Shown here: positions 31,249 to 39,017 of the stretch, in pieces
How positions within the stretch are numbered: position 1 is the stretch's first letter
Layout of the letters: each line of letters opens with the position of its first letter
Source of the DNA: CAYGWX01 sp964353855 [NCBI: uncultured bacterium]
GTDB taxonomy: Bacteria > Edwardsbacteria > CAYGWX01
Assembly (NCBI GenBank): GCA_964353855.1
Contig: CAYGWX010000002.1
Coordinates: forward strand, 89,523-153,522
Direction of reading: 5' to 3'
Length of the DNA stretch: 64,000 nucleotides
Notes under the pieces: model-generated
Databases searched by the model: none
What the model was told of the DNA's origin: nothing
The model's input: only the letters and a program-made list of their open reading frames with translations
Program-made: the position numbers and the translations under genes

Positions 31249-32447
31249 ATCCTGAAATCAAAAATCACATAGCCCTCGGCCTAATTGCTGTCCTCTTTTT
31301 AGCCCTTCTGTTCGCCGTCAAGAGCGTTCTGACGCCGTTCGCAATCATCCTGCTCTTGTTCCTCTTCGGCTGGCCGCTGCGGAACGCGGCCGGGGTGCGC
31401 TCGCTCCTCTGGGCCGGGGGGATCGCCTTTCTGCTCTGGTTCCTCCACACGGCCCGCATGGTCCTGGCCCCGTTCGTGCTCGGCGCGCTCCTGGCCTATC
31501 TCCTGAACCCGCTCGTGGAGCTGCTGGTGCGCTGGAGGATCCGGCGGGGACTGGCGATCTTCTTCTGGATTGTGGTCATCCTCGGGGCCTTGGGCCTCCT
31601 CCTCTCTTGGGTCCTCCCCGTTCTCTTCGCTCAAGTCAGCCTCCTCATCTCCAAGATCCCGCACTACTTCGAGGTCGTCAAGGAGAAGGTTGCCTTTCTT
31701 CTGGCGCGGTTCAACGTGCCGGTGGACCGGGACCAGCTCATCCAGGAGGCCCTGAAGCGCTGGGAGATGATCCTGGGCAAGGTCTTCACCGGCCTCTCCA
31801 CGGTGGGGAAGGGGATCGGGTTCCTGCTCTCGGTGATCTCCTTCCTGATCATCACCCCCATCGTGACCCTCCTCTTCCTCGGAGAATGGCCCAGGTTCAA
31901 GGCCGGAACTCTGAAACTCATTCCCGAGAGATACCGGAAAAACTCGGTCTCGCTGTATCACGAGACCGACGGCATCGTGGGCCGCTACATCCGGGGCCAG
32001 CTCACGGTCTGTGCCTTGGACGCGGTCCTGATGAGCGCGTCGCTATCTTTGCTCAAAATAGACTACTCCTTGCTCTTGGGCTTGTGGGCCGGAGTCTTCC
32101 AGGCGATTCCGAACATCGGGTTCGTGGTCGGGCTGGCTCCGGCCTTGATCGTGGCGGCCTTTGCACCTCAGCCTCTGTTCGCCATGCTAAAGGTCTTGGG
32201 AGCCTTCGTGGTCGTGAACCTCATCGAGGGGAACCTGACGACCCCCCGGATCATGGGAAAGTCCCTGGGCTTGCATCCCCTGTGGGTGATGCTGGGATTG
32301 ATGCTCGGGGCCCTGTTCTTCGGGGTCGTGGGCCTCCTGGTCGCCACCCCGGTCGTGGCCGTCCTCAAGGTTCTGTTCGGGAAGGTCCAGGGGCGATACC
32401 AGAATTCAGAGCTCTACAAGGGGAAACCCTCACCGCCGGTTTCGTAG
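31245..32447 (+). CDS. AI-2E family transporter (PerM/TqsA type)
   Basis: 400 residues from GTG 31245. It follows the family topology with three N-terminal helices, a central amphipathic region (PHYFEVVKEKVAFLL... and KAGTLKLIPERYRKNSVSLY in part), and a C-terminal bundle. Signature residues include GRYIRGQLTVCALDAVL, GLWAGVFQAIPNIGFVVG, NLIEGNLTTPRIMGKSLGLHP and GALFFGVVGLLVATPVVAVL. Members export autoinducer-2 in E. coli or act as sodium/proton antiporters; the substrate here is unknown. It ends the plus-strand run before a structured repeat. Confidence 0.92.
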   Translation: MNPEIKNHIALGLIAVLFLALLFAVKSVLTPFAIILLLFLFGWPLRNAAGVRSLLWAGGIAFLLWFLHTARMVLAPFVLGALLAYLLNPLVELLVRWRIRRGLAIFFWIVVILGALGLLLSWVLPVLFAQVSLLISKIPHYFEVVKEKVAFLLARFNVPVDRDQLIQEALKRWEMILGKVFTGLSTVGKGIGFLLSVISFLIITPIVTLLFLGEWPRFKAGTLKLIPERYRKNSVSLYHETDGIVGRYIRGQLTVCALDAVLMSASLSLLKIDYSLLLGLWAGVFQAIPNIGFVVGLAPALIVAAFAPQPLFAMLKVLGAFVVVNLIEGNLTTPRIMGKSLGLHPLWVMLGLMLGALFFGVVGLLVATPVVAVLKVLFGKVQGRYQNSELYKGKPSPPVS

Positions 32448-32548
32448 TTTTGCAGGCACATAGCTTGGGTTTGCCTTCTGCCTTTCAGCAGTAATCCGAG
32501 TCAGCTCTAATTCTCAGCCGTTCCTTGTGAAACCGGGAACGCCCACTA

Positions 32549-32745
32549 TATATTGTGGTCTGGAAACAAAGGGGCATGGGGAGGGCGTGGAATGGGCGTG
32601 ATGTGGGCGTGATGTGGGCGGAAACCCCTCCCGGATTTCGGAGCTTTTGCGGCCCTCTCCCTCCTGGGGGAGGTTTTAGTTAAACAGGCGTAACTAAGCT
32701 TTGTCGGCCTTCCTTACGAGACGAACCTGAGGGGACCACAATATA
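32549..32745 (+). repeat. Dispersed structured repeat, copy B, with 12-bp terminal inverted repeats
   Basis: Order: arm GGGGAGGG, three 11-bp units CGTGGAATGGG / CGTGATGTGGG / CGTGATGTGGG (32586-32618), CGGAAACCCCTCCCGGATTTCG, hairpin CCCTCCTGGGGGAGG followed by TTTTAG, small hairpin AGTTA...TAACT, then TTTGTCGG and CTTACG. TATATTGTGGTC (32549-32560) is exactly inverted at 32734-32745, enclosing the element. It fills the 360-bp gap between the AI-2E gene and tRNA-Glu; no gene is seen in it. Confidence 0.82.
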
Positions 32746-32761
32746 CAGGGATCATCGCTTT

Positions 32762-32801
32762 CAAAAAACAGTCCAGGGGAGAACAACCTCTCCCCTGGAC
32801 T
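32762..32801 (-). terminator. Terminator after tRNA-Glu (minus strand)
   Basis: AGTCCAGGGGAGA pairs perfectly with TCTCCCCTGGACT (13 bp, 6-nt loop; 32770-32801). On the minus strand it is followed by GTTTTTTG, a good T-run. Confidence 0.88.
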
Positions 32802-32811
32802 CATGCTATTT

Positions 32812-32886
32812 TGGTGTCCCCAACGGGAATTGAACCCGTGCTACCACCTTGAAAGAGTGGTGACCTAACCGCTAGTCGATGGGGAC
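32812..32886 (-). tRNA. tRNA-Glu (UUC)
   Basis: The minus strand gives a 75-nt cloverleaf: acceptor GTCCCCA/TGGGGAC, anticodon loop CTTTCAA with anticodon TTC, T loop GGTTCAATTCC, and an encoded CCA end (32812-32814). Its 5' end lies only 3 nt after the stop codon of the cyclic-nucleotide-binding gene. It must therefore be excised from a common transcript or start inside that gene. Confidence 0.95.
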
Positions 32887-32889
32887 TTC

Positions 32890-33405
32890 TTAGGGCTGCT
32901 TGGCGTGGCTGTGGATGTAGAGCTTGCGGAACTGCTCGTTGTCCACGATGGCCTTGTTGATCAAGAAATACGTCTCCAGGTTCTCATTCGTGGAGAGGAT
33001 CCGGCCGCAGAGGATCTCGGAGAGGGCCAGGAGAAACCGCACCGAGAGCTTGGGCTGCTCCTCGAGGAGCTCGTGGAAGCGGCTCCGGCTCAGGGCGTAG
33101 AGCTCGCAGGCCGAGCGGGTCGTAGCCGTGGCCGAGCGCGGACGCTCGGTGATCAGGGCCATCTCCCCGAAGAAAGAGTTCTCCGGAAGGTCAGCCAGCA
33201 CCAGCTTGGCGTTGTTCCGCTCGATGGAGACCTCCACCGAGCCCTTGGTGATGAGGAACATCTCGTCGCCCGGGGTCCGCTCCTTGAAGACCACGGCTCC
33301 GGCGGCGTACTCCCGCCGGTCCAGCTTGCCCTCGAAGAGCTGGAGCTCCTCCGGGCTCAGGTACTTCATCAGTTGAATGCGTTTCAGGGTCTCTTCGATG
33401 GCCAT
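32890..33405 (-). CDS. Cyclic-nucleotide-binding domain protein without DNA-binding domain
   Basis: 171 residues from ATG 33405 after CAGGAGAGAAAAGG. Residues about 12-125 form a CAP-family nucleotide-binding barrel: YLSPEELQLFEGK, AGAVVFKERTPGDEMFLITKG, FFGEMALITERPRSATATT. FGEMALI and PRSATATT form the phosphate-binding cassette, so cAMP or cGMP binding is plausible. No helix-turn-helix follows, only about 45 helical residues. It thus acts by protein contact or is a sensor subunit. A class III cyclase that could supply ligand lies at 49004. It is flanked by tRNA-Lys and tRNA-Glu in the same orientation. Confidence 0.88.
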   Translation of the reverse strand: MAIEETLKRIQLMKYLSPEELQLFEGKLDRREYAAGAVVFKERTPGDEMFLITKGSVEVSIERNNAKLVLADLPENSFFGEMALITERPRSATATTRSACELYALSRSRFHELLEEQPKLSVRFLLALSEILCGRILSTNENLETYFLINKAIVDNEQFRKLYIHSHAKQP

Positions 33406-33465
33406 CCTTTTCTCTCCTGGGTTTTTAGAGGCATGACGTTGAGCGCTCGATGGTCACTCAGGCAC

Positions 33466-33541
33466 TGGTGAGCCAGTTGGGAATCGAACCCAAGACTCCC
33501 GCCTTAAAAGGGCGGTGCTCTACCTACTGAGCTACTGGCCC
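33466..33541 (-). tRNA. tRNA-Lys (UUU)
   Basis: 76 nt on the minus strand: acceptor GGGCCAG/CTGGCTC, D arm AGCTCAGTAGGTAGAGC, anticodon stem CCGCC/GGCGG with loop CTTTTAA (anticodon TTT), T loop GGTTCGATTCC, encoded CCA (33466-33468). It starts 34 nt after the stop of the SLBB gene and precedes the nucleotide-binding gene. Confidence 0.96.
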
Positions 33542-33575
33542 CTGTCGTCCGTCGCGTCCGGGCCGTGGATTAAAG

Positions 33576-35279
33576 CTATTTCGTTATCTGGTCGACGATC
33601 AGGTAGATCGAGGTCAGCTCGAAGGCCACCCGGGTCACGTCCTTGACCACGTTCCACCAGTTGACCTCCCCTTTCCGGGGTGCCCAGATGATGTCCCCGG
33701 GTTCGAGCTCCCCGGCCCCCTTAGGGAGGAGCCTCTGCCCGTTGGGCTTGATCACCCTCATCCCCCGGGCGTTGGCATTCCAGGCCAGGCCTCCGGCCTG
33801 TTTGATGTAGTACTCCAGAGCTGCCCCCTGTTTGAAGACCACGCTCCCTGGGCGGTTGAAGCGTCCGGTCAGGGCCACGGTCTCCACCCGTTTGGGAATG
33901 TAGATCTTGTCCCCGTCCTTGAGCCCGATGTCCTGTTTGGGGTCCCGCCTCATCCAGAGCTTGGCGAAGTCGATGATGACCGCGTCCGGTGGCTCCTGCT
34001 CGATCTTGATCTGGTAGTACTCCCGTTCGCTCTCCGTGCGGTCCTTCTCCGGGATCCGCTGGATCCGGATCAGTTCCTTGTCCTCGATGACGCTGATCGT
34101 CGGACGGACGAACTTTCCCTGCTTGAGGTCTGCTTTGTCCGAGAATCCTCCGGCCCGCTTAAGCAGGGAAGACAGGGGCTCGCCCTCAACGATGGCGTAG
34201 ACCCCGGGATACCGGACCTCCCCCTCGATCGTGGCGAAGTAGGCCTTCTTCTTGCCGGCCTGAAACCAGGGGGCCGCGAAGATGAGGATTTCCTCCTCCC
34301 CGAACATCACGGGATTGACCTCCGGGGCTTTCTTGTCCCGGCAATCCAGGTAAGTCAGAAGGCGCTCCCCGTTGGAAAGCCGGCGGTTAAGCTGAACCTT
34401 CTCCAGATAGGCTGCCGCGGTGAAACCCCCGGCCAGGTCCACCACATCGCAGAGCCGCTCCCCGCCTTTGAGCTCGAAGATGGCTGGTCGCTTCACCTCC
34501 CCGTAGACCGCCACGCTTTTGCCCGAGAGAGGCACGAAGACCACATCTCCGGATTCGAGATATAGGTCCTGGCTCCGGTCACCCCGTGCCAGTAGCCCGT
34601 ACAGGTCGGCCTCGGCCGTGTCCCCTGCGGAGTGGCGGATCCGGATGTGGCGGAGAGAGGCCTTCTCCGTGGGCCCGCCCGCGACCGTCATGACCTGCGA
34701 GAGAGTGGCTAAAGCGCTGACCACGTATCGGCCCGGCTTTTTCACCTCGCCGGAAAGCCAGACCGGGATCTGCCGGGGACGGAGCAGGTTGCACTCTACC
34801 TCTACGTCCCGATAATACCTGTGGACCACGGAGTCCATCTCGGCCTGAAACTGGGAAAGGGTTAACCCCGCCGCCTTGACCAGCCCCAGGTTGCGAAGGA
34901 AGAGGGTCCCTTCGACTCCGACGGTCCCGGACAGGGTCACCTGGGTCCGGCCCCAGATATAGATCCCCACGACATCCCCGGAGCCCAGCCGGTAGTCCTC
35001 TCGGTAATCAGGGATCGAGGAGGTTTCCGGCACCTTGATCTGCGCCGCGGCCCGAAAATGGTCGTACCCGAACGGCGCAAGTACTTCCTGTGAGGGAGTG
35101 CCTGCCCCGCTCCCCACGGGAGGGACCTCAAGGCCTGGAGGAATGTCCGGTGTGGTCGCGGTGAGTTTGGGCGCCTCCTCTATCACCCCCTCTTCCTGGG
35201 CGACGGCCGAAGGGACCAGGGAACAAAGCAAAGCTACGCCCACCATCCCGGAAAGCCAGCGTCCAAATCCTGTGTTCAT
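33576..35279 (-). CDS. Polysaccharide export protein, Wza-like, with several SLBB domains
   Basis: 567 residues, signal peptide ending SAVAQ (about 28); no lipobox. Poly_export domain: YRLGSGDVVGIYIWGRTQVT (about 96-115), then GTLFLRNLGLVKAAGLTLSQ. Four SLBB modules follow (WLSGEVKKPGRYVVSAL, AVYGEVKRPAIFELKGGERL, ATIEGEVRYPGVYAIVEGEP, ALTGRFNRPGSVVFKQGA). A C-terminal amphipathic helix (VVKDVTRVAFELTSIYLIVD) resembles that by which Wza crosses the outer membrane. It would export capsule or exopolysaccharide. No polymerase or Wzc-type kinase lies nearby. It has its own promoter and is longer than Wza (about 380). Confidence 0.9.
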   Translation of the reverse strand: MNTGFGRWLSGMVGVALLCSLVPSAVAQEEGVIEEAPKLTATTPDIPPGLEVPPVGSGAGTPSQEVLAPFGYDHFRAAAQIKVPETSSIPDYREDYRLGSGDVVGIYIWGRTQVTLSGTVGVEGTLFLRNLGLVKAAGLTLSQFQAEMDSVVHRYYRDVEVECNLLRPRQIPVWLSGEVKKPGRYVVSALATLSQVMTVAGGPTEKASLRHIRIRHSAGDTAEADLYGLLARGDRSQDLYLESGDVVFVPLSGKSVAVYGEVKRPAIFELKGGERLCDVVDLAGGFTAAAYLEKVQLNRRLSNGERLLTYLDCRDKKAPEVNPVMFGEEEILIFAAPWFQAGKKKAYFATIEGEVRYPGVYAIVEGEPLSSLLKRAGGFSDKADLKQGKFVRPTISVIEDKELIRIQRIPEKDRTESEREYYQIKIEQEPPDAVIIDFAKLWMRRDPKQDIGLKDGDKIYIPKRVETVALTGRFNRPGSVVFKQGAALEYYIKQAGGLAWNANARGMRVIKPNGQRLLPKGAGELEPGDIIWAPRKGEVNWWNVVKDVTRVAFELTSIYLIVDQITK

Positions 35280-35331
35280 CTCTATAGTCTCCGAGCGGTA
35301 ACAAAACTTCCTAGCTCATCCAAGATATAGA

Positions 35332-35360
35332 ATGATAACAGGTTCCGAGAAATTTGTCAA
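35332..35360 (-). promoter_or_regulatory. Promoter of the SLBB exporter/tRNA-Lys/CNBD/tRNA-Glu unit
   Basis: Minus strand TTGACA (35355-35360), 17 bp, TATCAT (35332-35337). A leader of about 45 nt follows. Confidence 0.75.
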
Positions 35361-35394
35361 CCCGTTTTTTGAAAAAAACGCAGAAATGCCCTCC

Positions 35395-35424
35395 TTGACT
35401 CCGAGGAGGAGGTTATGGTATCCT
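35395..35424 (+). promoter_or_regulatory. Promoter of the M16 protease gene
   Basis: TTGACT (35395-35400), 18 bp, TATCCT (35419-35424). Transcription near 35431 rules out the in-frame ATG at 35415 as a start and supports ATG 35466. Confidence 0.55.
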
Positions 35425-35465
35425 TAAAAAATCCAAGGAAACCCCCTTTGATAAGGAAAACGATA

Positions 35466-38192
35466 ATGACACTTCGTTCGGCCGTTCTTTGGCTTCTTAG
35501 CACCCTTCTCTGGCTTTCCGCCGGCGGGGACCTTCAGGCCCAAGAGGTTCGTGAAACCGTCCTTCCCAACGGCCTCAAGGTCCTGACCAAGGAGGTCCAT
35601 GCCGCCCCGGTGGTCGCCACGTTCCTCTGGTTCCGGGTGGGCTCCCGGAACGAGAACGTGGGCATGACCGGCATCTCTCACCAGATCGAGCACCTGATGT
35701 TCAAAGGCACCCGGCGGCTCAAGACCCTGGACATCGACCGGCTGATCACCCGGGCCGGGGGGGACAACAACGCCTTTACCAGCCAGGATTTCACGGCCTA
35801 TTACATCGAGTTGCCTCGGGATAAGCTCGAAGTGGCGCTCCAGATCGAAGCCGACCGCATGACGGGCAGCCGGATGTCTCCCGAGGATCTGGCCAAGGAG
35901 AAGAACGTGGTCCTCTCCGAGCTGGAGGGGAATGAGAACAACCCCCAGTCCGTCCTGGACGATATGGTTCAGGGCGCGGCGTTTATGGCCCATCCCTATC
36001 GCTGGCCGATCATCGGCTTCAAGAGCGATGTCCAGAGCTTCACCCCGGAGAAGGTCCGCTCCTATTACCGGACTTACTACCAGCCCAACAACGCCACCCT
36101 GGCGATTGCCGGGGACTTCTCGACCGAGGAGGTCCTAACCAGGGTCAGAGCCCTGTTCGGCAGGATTCCCCGGGCTCCGGATCCGCCAGAGGTCGTGACC
36201 GAGGAGCCTCTCCAGCGGGGGGAGCGGCGGGTGGTGGTCAAAAAGGAGGGGCAGACCCACTACCTCGAAGCGGAGTACCACGTCTCGCCCTTTCGGGGGA
36301 AGGACAGCAATGCCCTGGACGTGCTGGATGCCGTGCTCACCGGGGGGAAAAGCTCCCGGCTCTACAAGGCCCTGGTAGAGTCCGGGCTGGCCGTCTCGGT
36401 GGACTCCTACCTGCCCAAGAGCCATGACCCGGGCTGGTATGGGCTCTATGTGACGGTCCGGTCGGGCGTGGATCCCGACACCGTAGAGAATATCCTCTTC
36501 TCCGAGATCGGGAAGGTCCAGCGCGACACCCTCGATGATCGGGAGCTCCAAAAGGCCGTGAATCAGACCAAGGCGCAGTTCATCTATGCCAAGGACAACG
36601 TCTCCTCCCAGGCTTACTACCTCGGTTATTTCGAGACGGTTGCCTCCTACAAGCTTCTGGATACTTATGTGGATGGGCTCAAGGCCGTGACCAAGGCCGA
36701 CATCCGGCGGGTGGCCAACCAGTATCTCATCCCGGACAACCGCACGGTGGGGATCTTCGAGCCCATTCCCCCCAAGCCCGGGCAGGCCCTGCCTCCCTCC
36801 CAGCCCGCGATCGGCCCCCGGCACTACAAGCCCCCGCAGGGGATTTTGGATTTTAGATTTTGGAATTCGGATTTAAACATTCCAAAATCCAAAGCCTGCC
36901 CTGAGCGGAGCGAATGGGTCCCAAATCCAAAATTGTCACCGGCCCGCACCGAACGCATCGTACTGCCCAACGGCCTGGTCCTCGTCGTGCGCGAGAACCA
37001 CGCCAACCCCACGGTGGGGATATCCGGCAACCTGAAAGCCGGGGGGATGTACAACCCCAAGGACCGGATGGGCCTGGCTTCGTTCACGGCCGAGATGCTG
37101 GCCCGGGGAACGACGACCCAGACCAGCCAGCAGATCGCCGAGGAGCTGGACTTCATCGGAGCTCGCCTCTCCGCCTCGGCCGGGATCGAGGCTGCCAACT
37201 TCCAGGCCTATTGCCTGTCAGAGAACTTCGAGCAGGTCTTCTCCCTCCTCGCTGACCTCCTGCGCCGTCCCTCGTTTCCGGAGGGCGAGGTCGCCAAGCT
37301 GCGGGGAGAGTTCGAGACCGGGATCAAAGAGGAGAACGACGATCTCTGGAACGTGAGCCGGAGGGAATTGAACAACGCTCTGTTCCCGGAGGGACATCCC
37401 TATCACCAGACCCCGCGCGGAACCCTGGAGAGCGTGGGGGCCATCACCCGGCAGGACGCGCTGGGGTTTTACCAAACCCATTACCGTCCGGATACCATGA
37501 TCCTGATCGTGGTGGGGGACGTGACCGTGGAGCAGGTGCAGAAGCAGTGCCAGGCCCTGTTCGGGGACTGGTCCGCGGCGGGAAAGGCTCCCGCCTACCG
37601 CATCCCGTCCGTTCCCCTGGCCGAGAAACCCGAACGCAAGGTCGTGCCGATGATGGACAAGTCCGAGGCCATCGTCCGGATGGGGCACGCGGGCATCGCC
37701 CGGAGCGACCCGGACTACTACCCCTGCGAGGTCATGAACTTCATCCTGGGCAGCGGCTCCTTCACCTCTCGCCTGATGGCCGACCTCAGGGACAAACAGG
37801 GCCTCACCTACGGGGCCTATTCCTATTTCCTGGCCACCCAGGGCGCCGGCCCCTTCGGCATCGTGATGCAGGTGAACCCCAAGGATGTGGACCGGGCCGT
37901 GTCCGCGACCCGGGCCGATCTCGAGGAGTTCATCGCCAAGGGCATTACCGAGCAGGAGCTGAAGGGGGCCAAGGACTACCTCATCGGCAACCTGCCCCTG
38001 TCCCTGGAATCCAATTCCGGCATCGCCCAGATGCTCTTAGAGACCGAGTTCTATCATCTCGGCCTGGACTACGTGGAAAGATATCCCGCCCTCATCCGCG
38101 CCGTGACCCGGGAGGATGTCCAGAACATGGCCCGGAACCACCTCCACCCTGACCGTCTCGCCACCGTGATCGCGGGGCCGTATAAACCCTGA
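35466..38192 (+). CDS. Exported double-domain M16 zinc protease (one active, one inactive half)
   Basis: 908 residues from ATG 35466 (AAGGAAAACG upstream, signal peptide ending LQAQ). The N-half carries the inverted zinc motif HQIEH (72-76), with the distal glutamate in NVVLSELEGNENNP. The C-half has the same fold (LPNGLVLVVRENHANP, GLASFTAEMLARG) but FTAEM replaces HxxEH, so it is the non-catalytic partner. This resembles mitochondrial-processing-peptidase-like pairs fused in one chain. The junction (codons at 36841-36944) is made of repeat sequence translating as ILDFRFWNSDLNIPK and ACPERSEWVPNPK. Likely periplasmic peptide degradation. Confidence 0.92.
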   Translation: MTLRSAVLWLLSTLLWLSAGGDLQAQEVRETVLPNGLKVLTKEVHAAPVVATFLWFRVGSRNENVGMTGISHQIEHLMFKGTRRLKTLDIDRLITRAGGDNNAFTSQDFTAYYIELPRDKLEVALQIEADRMTGSRMSPEDLAKEKNVVLSELEGNENNPQSVLDDMVQGAAFMAHPYRWPIIGFKSDVQSFTPEKVRSYYRTYYQPNNATLAIAGDFSTEEVLTRVRALFGRIPRAPDPPEVVTEEPLQRGERRVVVKKEGQTHYLEAEYHVSPFRGKDSNALDVLDAVLTGGKSSRLYKALVESGLAVSVDSYLPKSHDPGWYGLYVTVRSGVDPDTVENILFSEIGKVQRDTLDDRELQKAVNQTKAQFIYAKDNVSSQAYYLGYFETVASYKLLDTYVDGLKAVTKADIRRVANQYLIPDNRTVGIFEPIPPKPGQALPPSQPAIGPRHYKPPQGILDFRFWNSDLNIPKSKACPERSEWVPNPKLSPARTERIVLPNGLVLVVRENHANPTVGISGNLKAGGMYNPKDRMGLASFTAEMLARGTTTQTSQQIAEELDFIGARLSASAGIEAANFQAYCLSENFEQVFSLLADLLRRPSFPEGEVAKLRGEFETGIKEENDDLWNVSRRELNNALFPEGHPYHQTPRGTLESVGAITRQDALGFYQTHYRPDTMILIVVGDVTVEQVQKQCQALFGDWSAAGKAPAYRIPSVPLAEKPERKVVPMMDKSEAIVRMGHAGIARSDPDYYPCEVMNFILGSGSFTSRLMADLRDKQGLTYGAYSYFLATQGAGPFGIVMQVNPKDVDRAVSATRADLEEFIAKGITEQELKGAKDYLIGNLPLSLESNSGIAQMLLETEFYHLGLDYVERYPALIRAVTREDVQNMARNHLHPDRLATVIAGPYKP
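36841..36944. repeat. AATCCAAAATC and CCTGAGCGGAGCGAA repeats inside the M16 gene
   Basis: GATTTTGGAAT...ATTCCAAAATC forms an 11-bp inverted repeat, followed by CCTGCCCTGAGCGGAGCGAA and CCAAATCCAAAATT. The whole insert stays in frame between the two protease domains. Confidence 0.8.
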
Positions 38193-38211
38193 AAAGACAG
38201 GGGATAGGGAG

Positions 38212-38252
38212 AAAAAGGAAGAGGCCCCGAAAAACGGGGCCTCTTCCTTTTT
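38212..38252. terminator. Bidirectional terminator between convergent genes
   Basis: AAAAAGGAAGAGGCCCCG (38212-38229) pairs with CGGGGCCTCTTCCTTTTT (38235-38252) over AAAA. T-runs on both strands end the M16 gene (plus) and the response regulator gene (minus). Confidence 0.92.
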
Positions 38253-38270
38253 CCTCTTATACCGGCTTTC

Positions 38271-38951
38271 CTATCGCGGAAGCGACCGCTCCAGCCGGAA
38301 ACTCCCCTCCTTGAGATCCAGGATGACATGCAGGGCCTCCTGGTCCACTTTCTTGGCCCAGCTCGCCCGGACCACATCGCCCTCGTAGAACTCCAGGCTC
38401 CCGGCCTCCCCGGACCTGGCTAGGAAGATCTTACCGTTCCACCCCCCGGCCGAGAACAGATCCACAAGGGAGAGGATGGAGACCTTGGACAGGTCTCCGT
38501 CGATCACGGGGTCGGTCTCGGCCAGGAGGGCCTTGGTCTGCTCGGCGTCCACCAGGCGCTCGTTCACGGCCCGCAGGAGGTCGCTCCGGCGGCAGGGCTT
38601 GGCGAGGTAGCGCTGGCAGCCCAGGATAAGTCCCTTGGCCCGGTCCCCGGTCCCGCCCTTGGCCGTGAGGAAGATGAACGGGATGCCCCGGGTCCTGGGG
38701 TTCTTCTTGACCTTCTCGCAGAACTCGTACCCGTCCATGCCCGGCATCATGATGTCCGAGACGATGAGGTCCGGGAATCCGCTCGGGCCCCAGTCCGTCC
38801 CGGTGAGGATCTTCGTCAGGGCCTCCTTGCCGTTCTTGGCCGTGGCCACGTCGTATCCCGCTCCCTTCAGGGTCAGGGAGATGATGTCGAGAACACTGGG
38901 GTCGTCGTCCACCAGCAGGATGCTGGCCGGGTTTTTGACTTTGTCTTCCAT
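38271..38951 (-). CDS. Response regulator with DUF4388 (PATAN-like) output domain
   Basis: 226 residues. Receiver domain: ILLVDDDPSVLD with the acidic pair (about 15-17), phospho-acceptor aspartate in PDLIVSDIMMPGMDG (about 66), threonine/serine in FIFLTAKG and lysine in YLAKPC. From about 148, VIDGDLSKVSILSLVDLFS, GKIFLARSGEAGSLEFYEGD, VVRASWAKKVDQEALHVIL and EGSFRLE form a DUF4388 domain, a protein-interaction module of gliding and pilus regulation in Myxococcus and Thermus-type systems. No histidine kinase is in view. Confidence 0.9.
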   Translation of the reverse strand: MEDKVKNPASILLVDDDPSVLDIISLTLKGAGYDVATAKNGKEALTKILTGTDWGPSGFPDLIVSDIMMPGMDGYEFCEKVKKNPRTRGIPFIFLTAKGGTGDRAKGLILGCQRYLAKPCRRSDLLRAVNERLVDAEQTKALLAETDPVIDGDLSKVSILSLVDLFSAGGWNGKIFLARSGEAGSLEFYEGDVVRASWAKKVDQEALHVILDLKEGSFRLERSLPR

Positions 38952-38968
38952 AGTCGCTTAAACGAAAT

Positions 38969-38998
38969 AGTATACCGGAAATCAGGGCCCGGAATCAA
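38969..38998 (-). promoter_or_regulatory. Promoter of the response regulator gene
   Basis: Minus strand TTGATT (38993-38998), 18 bp, TATACT (38969-38974). The leader would be only about 11 nt and has no ribosome site. Confidence 0.6.
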
Positions 38999-39017
38999 GG
39001 GCCCGGGCCAGGTTACT

